DNA of 64,000 nt from Bryobacterales bacterium (GTDB lineage: Bacteria > Acidobacteriota > Terriglobia > Bryobacterales > Bryobacteraceae), in assembly GCA_016789905.1 (NCBI GenBank), contig JAEUQC010000166.1, positions 39,094-103,093 of the forward strand, read 5' to 3'. The notes beneath the pieces are model-generated. The model was not told the origin of the DNA, ran no database searches, and was given only the letters and a program-made list of their open reading frames with translations. The translations under genes were made by a program, and so were the position numbers. Shown piece after piece: positions 7,896 through 18,400 of the stretch (position 1 is the stretch's first letter; every line of letters starts with the position of its first letter).

Positions 7896-10643
7896 CTACC
7901 GGCCGGCTACCCGCTTCCGCAGTTCATCCCGCTCCGCCGCCAGCACCGGCACCAGCAGCGCCTCCTGTTCCATCCGCGTCCATTCAGCTTCCGCCCGCGC
8001 CGTCAACTCCTTCCCCTCCGAGGGCAAGTACTCCGCCGCGGTCACAAACGCCCTTGCCACTACGGATCGTATTCGCGGCTCCTTTGACTTCGTGAACATC
8101 GCCGCCTGCGCGTACCGCGCCAGTTCCGCCGCCGCCACCCTCGACGCTTCCGCATCGCCACCGGCGGCCAACACCGGCGGCAGCAGCATCAGGCATTCCA
8201 GCACCAATCGCGCCGAAACCGTATCCCGCGGATCCTCCTTCAAAATGCCGCGCGCCATTGCCATCGCCGTTTGAACGGACCGCCCCGCCTTCTCCCACTG
8301 CCGCATGTCGGCAAACAGTTCCCCGTACTGGTAATGCAACGCCGACAGATTCTGCGTCAACCGTGTATTTCCCGGGTCCTCCGCGCTCAGCTTTTCCAAA
8401 AGCAACCGGGATTCGTCCATCGCCGCCTGGCCCGCCGCCAGGTCCCCTGCGGCCCGAAGCGTGTTGCCATAGCGCACCAGCCCAAACGCCAAATCCACCT
8501 GCGCTTTCTTGTCCCCGGGGTCGATTCCCACTAGTTGGCGGGCCCGCTTCACAACTTGCGCATAGACTGCGGACGCCTCTTTGTACCGGCCCATGTTGAT
8601 CATGTGCGAATTGCCCAGCGTGTCACCCACGTGACTCATCGCGATCATAATTGAGCGCAGTCCCTCCACATCGTCCGGCCGCCGCGCCGCGAACTCTTCC
8701 TGCATCTTCAGGTTCCGCTTGTACGCCTCCAACGCCTCGCTCGTTCTGGCCATCCGCCCGTAGATCAGCCCCAACGTTGCATAGTTCGACGCCAGCTCAC
8801 TCAGCGCCTTCGGGCTGCCCACGCCCATGAAATTGGCCTCTTCGCGAATGGAAATCGCCCGCCGCGTCGCCGCCAGGGACTCTTCCACTCCAATAATCGC
8901 CACCATGCGCCCAAGCTGATCATTGGCCCGTGCCAGGAAATTCAGGCACTCCATCGCTTCCGGCTTCCACTTCAAATACTCCTCGCCGTGCAAAATGGAG
9001 CGCTTCAAAGACGCAATCGCGCCGTTGGAATCGCTGGCCACACGCTGCACCATCCCCAGCTTAAGCAGCGCCCGCTGCAGGGCCAGCCTCCCTTCCGGTG
9101 TCTGCCCCTCGTCCCGCCATGCCCCCTCCAGCAGTTGAACGCTCCTGCGATAGCTCTCCATCGCCCCTTTGGTGTCACCGATGTTACTCTGCAGCGGGTT
9201 TCCCTGCACATCTCCCACCCGCTCATATCCCATACCCACTTCCCGCGCCAGCTGCGAATCGTTCGCGGAATCCTTGGCCAGCGCCTCCAGATATTGCAGG
9301 CCCTTCTGTACCACCAGTTGGCGCGCCTGCGTGCTTCCAGGCAGCAGCGCAATGGCGTCGTGGAACTCAAATAGAAACGCGTTCGACAGGTGCCGCACCT
9401 GTTCAAACCGCCGTTTGGTGGCCTCCACCTGGCGCCACAACAGAAACGTGCTGGCGGTCAGCATCACTGCCGCCGCCGCTCCAAAAAGCACCGCCACGCG
9501 ATTGCGCTTCAAGAACTTCTGCGTCCGGTAGCGGAAGGAGTCCGGCCTGGCCTTGACTGGCATCCCTTGCAGAAAGGCACGCAGGTCCTCGGCGAACTGT
9601 TCCACGCCCGAATATCGCTGCTCCCGATCTTTGTGGAGCGCCTTCAGAATGATGTTGTCCAGGTCGCCCCGCAGTTCCCGGCTCCGGATGGGCCCAAAGT
9701 TCTCCGCCGCCTGGCTCGGACGCATTGGCGCCGTTTCGCAAACGGCCCGCGCGATGCCGGCCAGCGAAGTCTCGTTCACCGCTTGCGCTTTTCGCCCCGT
9801 CAATAGCTCGTACAGCACAATCCCCAGCGAATAAACGTCCGTCGCCGTCGTTACCGGTTCGCCGCGCACCTGTTCCGGACTCGCGTATTCCGGCGTCAGC
9901 ATCTGCGCTCCGGCCACCGTCATTGTCTGGTCCGCCGTGTCCGAAAGTACGCGGGCAATGCCGAAGTCCAGCAGCTTCACGGACCCAGCCTTGTCCACCA
10001 GAATATTGCCCGGCTTCAGGTCCCGGTGCACAATCAGGTTCTGGTGAGCATACCCCACGGCGGAGCATACATCCAGGAAAAGCAGCAATCGCTGCTCCAG
10101 CCCCAGCGCGGTGTCTTTGCAGTGCTGCGTCACTGTTACCGCGTCTTCCACGAACTCCATCACCAGATACGGCACGCCATTGGCGCCCGTGCCGCCGTCC
10201 AGCAGCCGCGCGATATGCGGGTGTTCCAGCCGCGCCAGAATCTGCCGTTCCTGTTCAAACCGCCGCAGCACCGGCCGCGAGTCCACCCCACCCCGCAGCA
10301 GTTTGATTGCCACTTCCTTTTCAAACACCGCGTCGTCACGCACCGCGCGGTAAACCGCGCCCATCCCGCCCCGGCCCAGGAATCCGGTGATCCGGTATGG
10401 CCCCAGCCGGGTGCCGATGGCCTGTTCCTCGGTCGCCTGCGCCCAGGCCTCGGCGCCGTCCACCAGGGCTTTGTCAATCGTCGCCCCTGGGTCGGCGTCG
10501 GCCTCCAGCATCGCCCGCACTTCCTGCAACAGGCCCGCGTCGCCCGCACATTCTTTGTCCAGAAATGCCGCTCGTTCGGCTGGTGCAATGTCGAGAGCGG
10601 CGTTGAACAATGCGTCCACTCGCGCGAAACGCTCTGGCGTCAT
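7896..10643 (-). CDS. transmembrane Ser/Thr protein kinase with TPR-like sensor region
   Basis: A 915-residue Hanks-type kinase. Residues 1-75 are the Acidobacteria-style N-terminal helical region (MTPERFARVDALFNAALDI). The catalytic domain spans ~83-360: glycine loop LGRGGMGAVY, lysine K114 in VAIKLL, HRDLKPGN (206-213), DFG (226-228) and PEYASPEQ. A single membrane helix lies at ~383-403 (VAVLFGAAAAVMLTASTFLL). The rest is a long series of TPR-like helix pairs presumed to be outside or to bind partners. The gene overlaps the sigma-factor gene by 4 bp (ATGA), so the two are translationally coupled. This sigma-kinase pairing recurs in Solibacter-type genomes; the signal sensed is unknown. Confidence 0.92.
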   Translation of the reverse strand: MTPERFARVDALFNAALDIAPAERAAFLDKECAGDAGLLQEVRAMLEADADPGATIDKALVDGAEAWAQATEEQAIGTRLGPYRITGFLGRGGMGAVYRAVRDDAVFEKEVAIKLLRGGVDSRPVLRRFEQERQILARLEHPHIARLLDGGTGANGVPYLVMEFVEDAVTVTQHCKDTALGLEQRLLLFLDVCSAVGYAHQNLIVHRDLKPGNILVDKAGSVKLLDFGIARVLSDTADQTMTVAGAQMLTPEYASPEQVRGEPVTTATDVYSLGIVLYELLTGRKAQAVNETSLAGIARAVCETAPMRPSQAAENFGPIRSRELRGDLDNIILKALHKDREQRYSGVEQFAEDLRAFLQGMPVKARPDSFRYRTQKFLKRNRVAVLFGAAAAVMLTASTFLLWRQVEATKRRFEQVRHLSNAFLFEFHDAIALLPGSTQARQLVVQKGLQYLEALAKDSANDSQLAREVGMGYERVGDVQGNPLQSNIGDTKGAMESYRRSVQLLEGAWRDEGQTPEGRLALQRALLKLGMVQRVASDSNGAIASLKRSILHGEEYLKWKPEAMECLNFLARANDQLGRMVAIIGVEESLAATRRAISIREEANFMGVGSPKALSELASNYATLGLIYGRMARTSEALEAYKRNLKMQEEFAARRPDDVEGLRSIMIAMSHVGDTLGNSHMINMGRYKEASAVYAQVVKRARQLVGIDPGDKKAQVDLAFGLVRYGNTLRAAGDLAAGQAAMDESRLLLEKLSAEDPGNTRLTQNLSALHYQYGELFADMRQWEKAGRSVQTAMAMARGILKEDPRDTVSARLVLECLMLLPPVLAAGGDAEASRVAAAELARYAQAAMFTKSKEPRIRSVVARAFVTAAEYLPSEGKELTARAEAEWTRMEQEALLVPVLAAERDELRKRVAGR

Positions 10644-11206
10644 CGGTCACCCGGGGTAAGCTGTACCCGGATCCACGCTTCCGCCGAGCGCAAGTCCCGG
10701 CTGACCGTGGCCTTGGACACGCCGCAGGCCTCTACAATCTCATCCAGCGTCAATCCCCCGAAGTACTTCATCTCCAGGATCTTTGCCTTCCGCGCGTCCA
10801 GTTTTTCCAGATTTTGCAGCGACTCTTCCAGCGCCAGAAAGGGGGAGTGCATCGACGGATCGCCGATTTCGATTCCCATCCCATCGAGCGATACGTTTTT
10901 CCCGCCGCCCCGCTTCCCGGCCCGGAACTTTCGCGCTGAATCCACCAGCACCTGCCGCATCAGGTGCGCGGCGACGCCGAAGAAATGTGCCCGGTTCTGG
11001 AAGTCCGGGATGTCCTGGCCAATCAACCGTACATAGGCTTCATGCACCAGCGCGGTGGGTTGCAACGTATGGCTCTGCCGCTCCCGGGCGATATAGCTTT
11101 CCGCCAGGCGCCGCAGTTCATCGTAGACCACCGGCAGCAATGCATCCAGAGCCGCGCGATTCCCCTCGCGCCACTCCACCAATAACCGCGTCACCTCTTG
11201 CTGCAT
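10640..11206 (-). CDS. ECF-type RNA polymerase sigma factor
   Basis: A 188-residue sigma-70-family protein of the extracytoplasmic-function type. The N-terminal region 2 contains the core-binding stretch ALVHEAYVRLIGQ and the -10-recognising AHFFGVAAHLMRQVLVDSAR. Region 4 is visible as AKILEMKYFGGLTLDEIVEACGVSKATVSRDLRSAEAW, a helix-turn-helix for the -35 element (residues ~145-180). Proteins of this kind are encoded next to Ser/Thr kinases rather than classical anti-sigma factors in Acidobacteria, and here the kinase start overlaps the sigma stop by 4 bp. Phosphorylation control is an inference from this context. Confidence 0.92.
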   Translation of the reverse strand: MQQEVTRLLVEWREGNRAALDALLPVVYDELRRLAESYIARERQSHTLQPTALVHEAYVRLIGQDIPDFQNRAHFFGVAAHLMRQVLVDSARKFRAGKRGGGKNVSLDGMGIEIGDPSMHSPFLALEESLQNLEKLDARKAKILEMKYFGGLTLDEIVEACGVSKATVSRDLRSAEAWIRVQLTPGDR

Positions 11207-11231
11207 ACTCTACGTGTACGTGAGTCTAGCA

Positions 11232-11249
11232 AACGCCGTTATTGGCGTT
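11232..11249 (-). terminator. possible hairpin terminator
   Basis: Perfect 6-bp arms AACGCC/GGCGTT with a 6-nt loop lie downstream of the small exported-protein gene and upstream of the sigma factor. Only a short T run follows on the minus strand, so termination would be weak; it may instead be an operator. Confidence 0.35.
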
Positions 11250-11294
11250 CCGCGGCCCACCCAAAAAAGCGGTAAGAAGGGCCGCCCGGCAGGC

Positions 11295-11633
11295 CTATGG
11301 CTCGGCGTCCACACCCTTGTCCGCCAGTGCTGCGTGGTACTCCACCTTTTCGCGGGCTTCGGCTTCCGCCCGGCGCGCCTGCATCGCACGGTCACGCTCC
11401 AGGTTTTCCGGCCCTTTGGCCAGTCCGGGCCACTTGTGCTGCATGGCGTTATAGCCCGGTTTCGACAGCCGCTCCGCGTTCGCCTCGTGCTTTTTCGCCT
11501 TGGCGGCGAACTCCTCGGCGCGGGTGGCATGGCGGGCGGCTTCCGCTTTGTGTTCGGCTTTGGTCAATTTCGTTTTCTGATCGGCCGCAAAGGCCGTGGT
11601 CATTAGCATCGCGGTCAGTAGTAGGCTCTTCAT
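11295..11633 (-). CDS. small exported Lys/Ala/Glu-rich protein, function unknown
   Basis: I do not recognise this family. The 112-residue protein has a clear signal peptide (MKSLLLTAMLMTTAFA, cleavage before ADQ) and then a highly charged helical body (KLTKAEHKAEAARHATRAEE) likely to form a coiled coil, followed by a short conserved-looking NAMQHKWPGLAKGPENLERD. A longer in-frame start at 11675 would place 14 residues in front of the signal peptide and is rejected. It sits alone between the ECF sigma gene and the response regulator on the same strand. A periplasmic structural or stress role is possible, but nothing here fixes it. Confidence 0.7.
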   Translation of the reverse strand: MKSLLLTAMLMTTAFAADQKTKLTKAEHKAEAARHATRAEEFAAKAKKHEANAERLSKPGYNAMQHKWPGLAKGPENLERDRAMQARRAEAEAREKVEYHAALADKGVDAEP

Positions 11634-11677
11634 GTCTCCATTCAACGGCTTTTCCGGATTTCCCGGTATCCGCAAAA

Positions 11678-12280
11678 TTACGGAGACACCAGCCCCTCCT
11701 TGATCGCGTGTTGCACCAGCTCCGCCGATGTCCGGACCCCCAGTTCGTCCATCATCGTGTATTTGTGCGTCTCCACCGTTCGTGCGGAGATCTCCAGAAT
11801 CGCGCCGATCTCCTTGGCAGATTTCCCTTCCGCCAGCAACTGCAGCACTTCCCGCTGCCGCGGCGTCAACTCCAGCGATCGCGGCATTTCCTCCACCGCC
11901 GGCGTCCGTAGTCCCGGAGAAACATAGGTCTTCCCGGCCAGCGCCCGCCGGATCGCCACCGTCAACTCCTCCGCCGCCGCATGTTTCAACACGTATCCCA
12001 GCGCGCCGGCCTGCAGTGCCCGCAGCAGATACGATGGCTCCGGATGCATGGTCAGAAAAACAAATTTTACCCCGGGCAACTGCCGGGCGGCCTCAATTCC
12101 GTTCAATAGCGGCATGGAAATATCCGCCACCACCGCCTGCGGCTTCAGCTCCTTCACCAGCCGCACCAGTTCCCGTCCATCCGCCGCCGTGGCGACAATA
12201 TCGAACTCCGCCGCCAGCAGCCCCCGCAACCCATCCAGAACGATTTTGTGATCGTCGGCCAGAATCAGACGCGGCTTCAT
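11678..12280 (-). CDS. NarL/LuxR-family response regulator
   Basis: The 200-residue protein has a receiver domain with acidic pocket D9-D10, phospho-acceptor D53 in VVADISMPLLNG, T77 and K99 (GYVLKH), followed by a LuxR-type helix-turn-helix (~140-185: LTPRQREVLQLLAEGKSAKEIG). The start overlaps the stop of the histidine kinase gene by 4 bp (ATGA), so the pair is one two-component system. Its target promoters are not evident in the window. Confidence 0.93.
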   Translation of the reverse strand: MKPRLILADDHKIVLDGLRGLLAAEFDIVATAADGRELVRLVKELKPQAVVADISMPLLNGIEAARQLPGVKFVFLTMHPEPSYLLRALQAGALGYVLKHAAAEELTVAIRRALAGKTYVSPGLRTPAVEEMPRSLELTPRQREVLQLLAEGKSAKEIGAILEISARTVETHKYTMMDELGVRTSAELVQHAIKEGLVSP

Positions 12281-14406
12281 GCCTTCAGCCTCGCATGAAT
12301 CCTGGTTCCTTTTCCGGGCGCGGTCTGGAGCGTCCAGTGCCCGCCCAGCAGCCGCACCCGCTCCTCCATGCTCGCCAGCCCCAGGCCCGGCGTACGGCCG
12401 CCGGCATCGAACCCTTGTCCGTCGTCGGTGATTTCCAACTCATAGGGCCGCAGACGAACGGTCACCTGCTGCGCGTTGGCGTGCCTGGCGATATTGCGCA
12501 GCGCCTCCTGCAGAATCCGATATAGCGCCAGGTTCGCTTCCGGTTCGCCCGGCGGAATGGGACCCTCCACCAGAAACTCCACCGGCGGCCCGCCGCGTTC
12601 GAACGAGGCCCTGCATTCGGCCGCCATCGCCGCCTCCAGCCCCAGGTCGTCCAGCATGGCCGGGTGCAGGCGGCGCGATAGCGCGTGCAGGTCGTTGGCG
12701 AGTCCGGCCAATTGCTCCCGCGCCGCCTCATTGTGCTCGCGCCCGGCCGTAATCGCCGCCGCCGCCACGCGCTGGGAAAAGTCGTCGTGCAACTCCCGCG
12801 CAATCCGGCTTCGCTCCTCCTCCTGCGCCGCAATCAGACGGCCCGCCAGTCGCCGTAGTTCCGTTATGTCCTGCGCCGCGTACACCGTCGCGTCCTCTTC
12901 CCGCAGCGGCGCCGCCGTCATCAGCACCGGCACCTGCGTGCCGTCCACTCTTGTCAACTCCGCTTCCACCGCCGCCGTTCCGGCCGCCGGCAGCGCTACC
13001 ACGCGCTCTGTCAACCGGCCCGGCTCGCACCCGAACAGCCGTTCCGCCGCCGGATTGGCCCGCAGCACCCGGCCGCCCTTGACCACGAATACCGCGTTCA
13101 ACATGGTTCGCAGCACTTCGTCCACCGCCTCCTTGGACACCGTCGTCTGCTTCAGGTCTTCGGCCATCCGGTTGAACGCCGCCGCCAGTTCCCCAATTTC
13201 GTCCGTGCGTGTCACCGGCAGGCGCGCGTCGAAATCCCGCAACCCCAGCCGGCGCGCCCCTTCGGCCAGCGCCAGCACCGGCGCCGTCACTCCACGGCCC
13301 AGCCAGCGCGCAATGCCGAAAAACACCATCGCGATCAGCAGGCCAATGCCGGCGATCCGCCACTGCAACTGCGCCACGGGAGCCAGCGCTTCGTCCACAC
13401 CGATTTCGGCCACCAACAGCCAATTCACTTCCGGCACCGCCAGCGGCCCCCAGGACCGCAGCCGCCGTCCATCGGCGGAGATAGCTGTCCCCGTTCCCGC
13501 CACCGGTTCCCCGCCCTGCCCGGCAAACCGCAAGCCGGAACGTAAGGCATTCCGCGCGTCTACCATGTAGGCTTGTCCGGTTTCGCCGAAGCCTTCCTCC
13601 CGCCAGTGCCCGTTGCCCGTCATCACGCGGTTCACTTCGTCCATCGAAATCTGAATCGCCAGCACGCCCACCTTTTCCCCGCTGCGCCAGACAGGCGCCG
13701 CCACAAATGCCGCCTGCGCCTCGTGCGAAGGAATGTAAGGAGCGTAGTCTTCCAATACTGTCTTTTCCGGCTCCGGCAGCGCCATCGCCCGCCGGTGCGC
13801 TCGCGCCAGAGCGGTGTTTACATAGGGCGCCGCCGCCAGGTTCGCGCCCAGGTCCACTTCCTTGAACACCGTGTACAGCACCCGCCCTCCGGGGTCGATC
13901 AGAAAAATATCGTAGAACCCGAATGCGCTCTGGTAGCGGTGCAAGGTGGGGTGGAACCGCGTATGCACCTTACCGTACGCGCCGGCGCCGGGCGCCACCA
14001 GCAACCGGTCCTTCGCGCCCACCGGGTGAGGGTTGGCCACTATGTAGTGGTATTGCAGCGCCAGAGCCTGCGGCTCCGTTGGCAGCCACTCTCCGCGCCG
14101 GGTGCCGGCCTCCGCCGGCGCTGTTAACGATGGCCAGGCCCGGTCCAACTCCTCCAGTGCCGTAATCGCCGATTCGTCGGTCGCCAGCGCCAGCACGTGG
14201 CTGCTGACGTCCTGGAAGTACCGCTCAATCTGGCGCGCCCGCGTCTGCCGGATCACTGTCAACCGGTCAAGCGTCGCCTGCCGCAACGCCGCCGCAGCCC
14301 CATACCCGGCTTCCCATCCCGTGATGGTAATGGCCAGCGCCGCCAAGCCCACAAACGCCGCTTGCAGCTTGGTGCGGTAGGAGCGGAACGGAGCCAGGAA
14401 TCGCAC
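12277..14406 (-). CDS. membrane sensor histidine kinase (Cache-HAMP-PAS-HisKA_3)
   Basis: A 709-residue sensor of the NarX/DesK class. An N-terminal membrane helix (~15-35) and a second at ~350-370 (IAGIGLLIAMVFFGIARWL) flank a ~310-residue extracytoplasmic Cache-like domain (AYMVDARNALRSG). A HAMP linker (TAPVLALAEGARRLG), a PAS domain (~430-540), the dimerisation and phospho-acceptor helix EEERSRIARELHDDFSQR and a HATPase with ITDDGQGFD follow. The start is GTG; on the minus strand a TACGAT box lies 8 nt before it, overlapping a purine-rich GAGGGAG. The partner regulator is the next gene. Confidence 0.92.
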   Translation of the reverse strand: MRFLAPFRSYRTKLQAAFVGLAALAITITGWEAGYGAAAALRQATLDRLTVIRQTRARQIERYFQDVSSHVLALATDESAITALEELDRAWPSLTAPAEAGTRRGEWLPTEPQALALQYHYIVANPHPVGAKDRLLVAPGAGAYGKVHTRFHPTLHRYQSAFGFYDIFLIDPGGRVLYTVFKEVDLGANLAAAPYVNTALARAHRRAMALPEPEKTVLEDYAPYIPSHEAQAAFVAAPVWRSGEKVGVLAIQISMDEVNRVMTGNGHWREEGFGETGQAYMVDARNALRSGLRFAGQGGEPVAGTGTAISADGRRLRSWGPLAVPEVNWLLVAEIGVDEALAPVAQLQWRIAGIGLLIAMVFFGIARWLGRGVTAPVLALAEGARRLGLRDFDARLPVTRTDEIGELAAAFNRMAEDLKQTTVSKEAVDEVLRTMLNAVFVVKGGRVLRANPAAERLFGCEPGRLTERVVALPAAGTAAVEAELTRVDGTQVPVLMTAAPLREEDATVYAAQDITELRRLAGRLIAAQEEERSRIARELHDDFSQRVAAAAITAGREHNEAAREQLAGLANDLHALSRRLHPAMLDDLGLEAAMAAECRASFERGGPPVEFLVEGPIPPGEPEANLALYRILQEALRNIARHANAQQVTVRLRPYELEITDDGQGFDAGGRTPGLGLASMEERVRLLGGHWTLQTAPGKGTRIHARLKA

Positions 14407-14461
14407 GCTCCCTCATCGTAACGCCGCTAGGGCCGTATCTCCACCGCCGCTGGATTTACGG

Positions 14462-14467
14462 TCTAAT
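14462..14467 (+). promoter_or_regulatory. -10-like box TCTAAT, six nt before the ATG
   Basis: TCTAAT is followed by GAGACG and then the ATG at 14474. Transcription starting ~7 nt after the box would begin at the start codon, giving a leaderless mRNA. Confidence 0.5.
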
Positions 14468-14473
14468 GAGACG

Positions 14474-15397
14474 ATGATTCACTGGCTGGTAGCGGGCGTC
14501 GGCGATATCGCCATTAAACGGGTTATCCCGGCAATCCTCAGCGAACCCCGCTCGCGGCTCGCCGCCGTTGTCACTTCTCAACCTTCCAAGGCCGCTTCCT
14601 ATGGAGTACCGGGCTACGCAACGTTCGAAGAGGGTCTGGAGCATCCCGGCGTCAACGCCGTTTACGTCGCCACCCCGGTTGCCCTGCATCATCCTTCGGT
14701 GCTGGCCGCGCTCGCCCGCGGCAAACACGTGCTTTGCGAAAAACCCACCGCCCTGAATTTCACTCAGGCCACGGAGATGGCCGCCGCCGCGGCCGCCACG
14801 GACTTGGTCTGCGCCGTAGCTTACTACCGCCGCTGCTATCCCAAAGTGCTGGAAGCGAAACGCCTCATCGCCGCCGGCGCCATTGGCCAGCCCGTGTTGG
14901 CGGAACTGAATTGCCATGGCTGGGTGGACTTGCCCGGCGCCTCCTCCGTCTGGCGTTTCGACCCCGCCCTGGCCGGCGGCGGGCCGCTCTACGACATCGC
15001 CAGCCACCGCATCGATCTGCTCCATTTCCTCTTCGGCCGCCCGCTGCAAGCCACCGGCCTGCGCTCCAATACGGTTCTCACTTATCCGGTTGAAGATAAC
15101 GCCACCGTCCTCACCACCCACCCCGGCGGCGTCCGCGGTGTTGTCGACGTCCGCTGGCACAGCCGTGTCGATCGCGACGAATGCCGCGTCATTGGCACCG
15201 ACGGCGCCCTGGAAATGGCGCCACTCAATGGCCCCCTTCTCCGCACTCCCGCCGGTGACCTCCAGCTCCCTCCCCACCCGAATTTACACTTTCCCCTGGT
15301 GGAGGACTTCGTCAACGCCGTTTTGGATGGAAAATCGCCCGCCTGCCCTATCGCCGATGCGATTACCACCGATTGGGTGACGGAACAAATACGTTAA
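14474..15397 (+). CDS. Gfo/Idh/MocA-family oxidoreductase
   Basis: A 307-residue NAD(P)-dependent dehydrogenase. The Rossmann domain opens with WLVAGVGDIAIKRVIPAIL, the conserved EKP is in HVLCEKPTALNF, and the C-terminal alpha/beta domain contains the substrate-site pattern GGGPLYDIASHRIDLLHFLFG with the usual D-x3-H. Members oxidise or epimerise sugars and cyclitols. It has no signal peptide and is monocistronic, flanked by the divergent histidine kinase and, 78 bp downstream, the Kgd gene. The exact substrate is unknown. Confidence 0.9.
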   Translation: MIHWLVAGVGDIAIKRVIPAILSEPRSRLAAVVTSQPSKAASYGVPGYATFEEGLEHPGVNAVYVATPVALHHPSVLAALARGKHVLCEKPTALNFTQATEMAAAAAATDLVCAVAYYRRCYPKVLEAKRLIAAGAIGQPVLAELNCHGWVDLPGASSVWRFDPALAGGGPLYDIASHRIDLLHFLFGRPLQATGLRSNTVLTYPVEDNATVLTTHPGGVRGVVDVRWHSRVDRDECRVIGTDGALEMAPLNGPLLRTPAGDLQLPPHPNLHFPLVEDFVNAVLDGKSPACPIADAITTDWVTEQIR

Positions 15398-15475
15398 GAT
15401 GAATAAGGGAAGCCGCGTCCTTCGTGCGCCTTCTCGCGTCTGCACTCCCCCTCACCCATAAAGACACCCATTCCC

Positions 15476-18400
15476 ATGTCGGACAGCACCAAGATCGACG
15501 TAAATAGTTGGCTGGAAGAAGAACTGTACCAGCAGTACCTGAGCAATCACTCGTTTGTGGACTCATCCTGGCAGACTGAATTTGCCGCCTCGGCTCCGGC
15601 CAATGGCGCGGAGGCTAAATCGACGCCCGCGCCGGCTCCGCCCTCCCCTGTCGCGCCGGCTCCCGCGCCCACTCCCGCTCCCGCCGCGGCCCCGGCTACG
15701 CCTCCGCCCGCCGCTCCCGCGCCCGTTGCGCCCCAGCCCCAAAATCAACAAGTGACCAAAACAGAAACCACCGTTCAGACCAGCCACCCCCCCTCGAAGG
15801 ATGTAGACTCTTCCGAGCAACTGGTCCCCCTGCGCGGCACCGCCGCTCGTATTGCGGAGAATATGATTCTGTCGCTGCAGGTGCCCACCGCCACCAGCCA
15901 GCGTTCCATTCCCGTCAAGGTTATCGACGAGAACCGCCGGATCATCAATCAGCACCGCACCCTCCTCGGCCTGTCCAAAATCTCCTATACCCACCTCATC
16001 GGCTGGGCCATCGTCAAGTCGCTCGAATCCAACCCTTCGCTTAACTCTTCCTATACCGAAAACAATGGCGAGGCGTTCAAAGTGGTCCGTGGCCATGTCA
16101 ACCTCGGCCTCGCGATTGATCTGCCCTCCCGCGATGGCGGCCGTTCGCTTGTCGTCCCCAGCATCAAGAACGCTGGCTCGCTCAATTTCAGTGATTTTCT
16201 CAAGGCCTACGACGACCTTATCGCCCGCGGCCGCAAGGGCAAACTGACGCTGCCGGACTTCCAGGGCACCACGCTTTCGCTCACCAACCCGGGCACCATC
16301 GGCACCGTCGGTTCCATTCCGCGCCTGATGCCCGGCCAGGGCTGCATCATCGCCACAGGCGCCATGGACTTCCCGGCGGAATATATGGGCGTCGCACCGG
16401 AAATGCGTGCCATGCTTGGCATTGGGAAGGTGATGACCGTCACCTGCACCTACGATCACCGCATTATCCAGGGTGCCGAAAGCGGCATGTTCCTGGCCAA
16501 ACTGCAGGGTCTGCTGCAAGGCGAAGACAATTTCTACGACACCATTTTCACCGACCTGCGGATGCCGCATAAGCCGGTGAAGTGGGAGGCCGATCGCGCC
16601 GTCGCGCCCCGCCAAACGGCAATGCGCCAAGTGGAGGTAAGCAAAGAGTCGGCAATCCTCCAGTTGATCAATGCCTACCGGATGCGCGGGCATCTCATTG
16701 CTGACCTGGATCCGCTCGGCTCGGAATCGCATTATCATCCCGAACTCGACCCCGCCCATTACGGCCTCACCATTTGGGACTTGGATCGCGAGTTTGTCAC
16801 CGGATCGCTTGGCCAGGCCGTGGGCGAAGGCGCCGCGCACATGGTGCTCACGCTGCGCGAAATCCTGGAGACCCTTCGTCAAACCTACTGCGGCAAAGTG
16901 GGCGCGGAGTATATGTACATCCAGTCGCCGGAGCAGAAAACCTGGCTCCAGCAGCGGATGGAAACCACTGCGGCCTCCATCGTCACCGCCGACCGTTTGC
17001 GCATTCTGGAACGTCTCCACGAAGCCGAAGGCTTTGAGTCTTTCCTGGGAACACGCTTCGTCGGCACCAAGCGCTTCGGTCTGGAAGGCGGCGAATCGGC
17101 CATTGCCATCTGCGACGAGATCTGCGAACGCGCCGCCGACGCGGCGGTGCACGAAATCGTGATTGGCATGGCCCACCGCGGCCGCCTGAACGTTCTCACC
17201 AACATCATCGGCAAAAAGCCGGAGCAGATTCTTTCGGAATTTGAAGGCAACCCCGCCGAGGGCTCCACGCAGGGTTCTGGTGATGTGAAGTATCACCTTG
17301 GCGCCACCGGTGTTCGCCGTGCGGCTTCGGCGCGGGAGATCGTCGTCAGCCTCGCTCCCAATCCGTCTCACCTGGAAGCGGTCAATCCTGTGGTGGAGGG
17401 CATCGTCCGCCCGAAGCAGGACCGCCTGGGCGACACAAAACGCGAACGCGTCATTCCGTTGCTCATCCATGGGGACGCGGCCTTCGCCGGCCAGGGCGTG
17501 GTCATGGAAACGCTGAACATGTCGCAGCTCGATGGCTACACTACCGGCGGCACTATTCATCTGGTCATCAATAATCAGATCGGCTTCACCACCCGGCCCG
17601 ACGATAGCCGCAGCTCCATCTACGCCACCGATATCGCCCGCGCCGTGGACGCTCCCGTTTTCCATGTGAATGGTGACGACCCGGAAGCCTGCGCCCACGT
17701 CGCCCGCGTCGCCTTTGAGTTCCGCCAGCGCTTCAAGAAGGATGTCGTCATCGACATGATCTGCTACCGCCGGCACGGTCACAATGAAGCGGACGATCCC
17801 AGCTACACCCAGCCCATCATGTACCGCAAGATCAAGGCGCACCCGAGTGTGGCGTCCATCTACTCTGACCGGCTGGTGCGGGAAAAGATCGTCACCCAGG
17901 AAGATGTCGACCGCATCCGCAAGGCTATTAACCAGCGCCTATCCGATGCCCACGCCCGCGCCCAGCAGAGTGCCCAGCAGTTGGAGTATCAGGAACTGGC
18001 CATCGTCGACGAACAGGCCGTGCGCCGGGAGATCCCGCATACCGCGTCGGATCTCGCCACCATGCAACGCGTCGTCTACGGCTCCACGGCGTTTCCAGAG
18101 GACTTCCACGTCCACCCCAAACTGAAGAAGTTCCTCGATTCGCGGCTTCAGATTCTGGAAGGCGGCACGCTCGATTGGGCCGCCGCCGAAGCCATGGCGT
18201 TCGGCAGTCTGGTGATGGAGGGCACGCCCGTTCGCCTCTCCGGCCAGGATTGCGGCCGAGGCACCTTCAGCCAGCGCCATCTCGTCTTCCACGATTCCGA
18301 AACCGGCGAGCCCTACATTCCCATGCAGCACCTGGCTCCTAATCAGGCCAAGTTCGAAGTGTGGGATTCCTCGCTCAGCGAATACGCCGTGATGGGCTTT

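Noticed and set aside
15563..17842. 759-residue open frame antisense to kgd
   Set aside because: It is a shadow of a GC-rich gene: its protein has no recognisable domain, whereas the sense frame is a complete, conserved Kgd.
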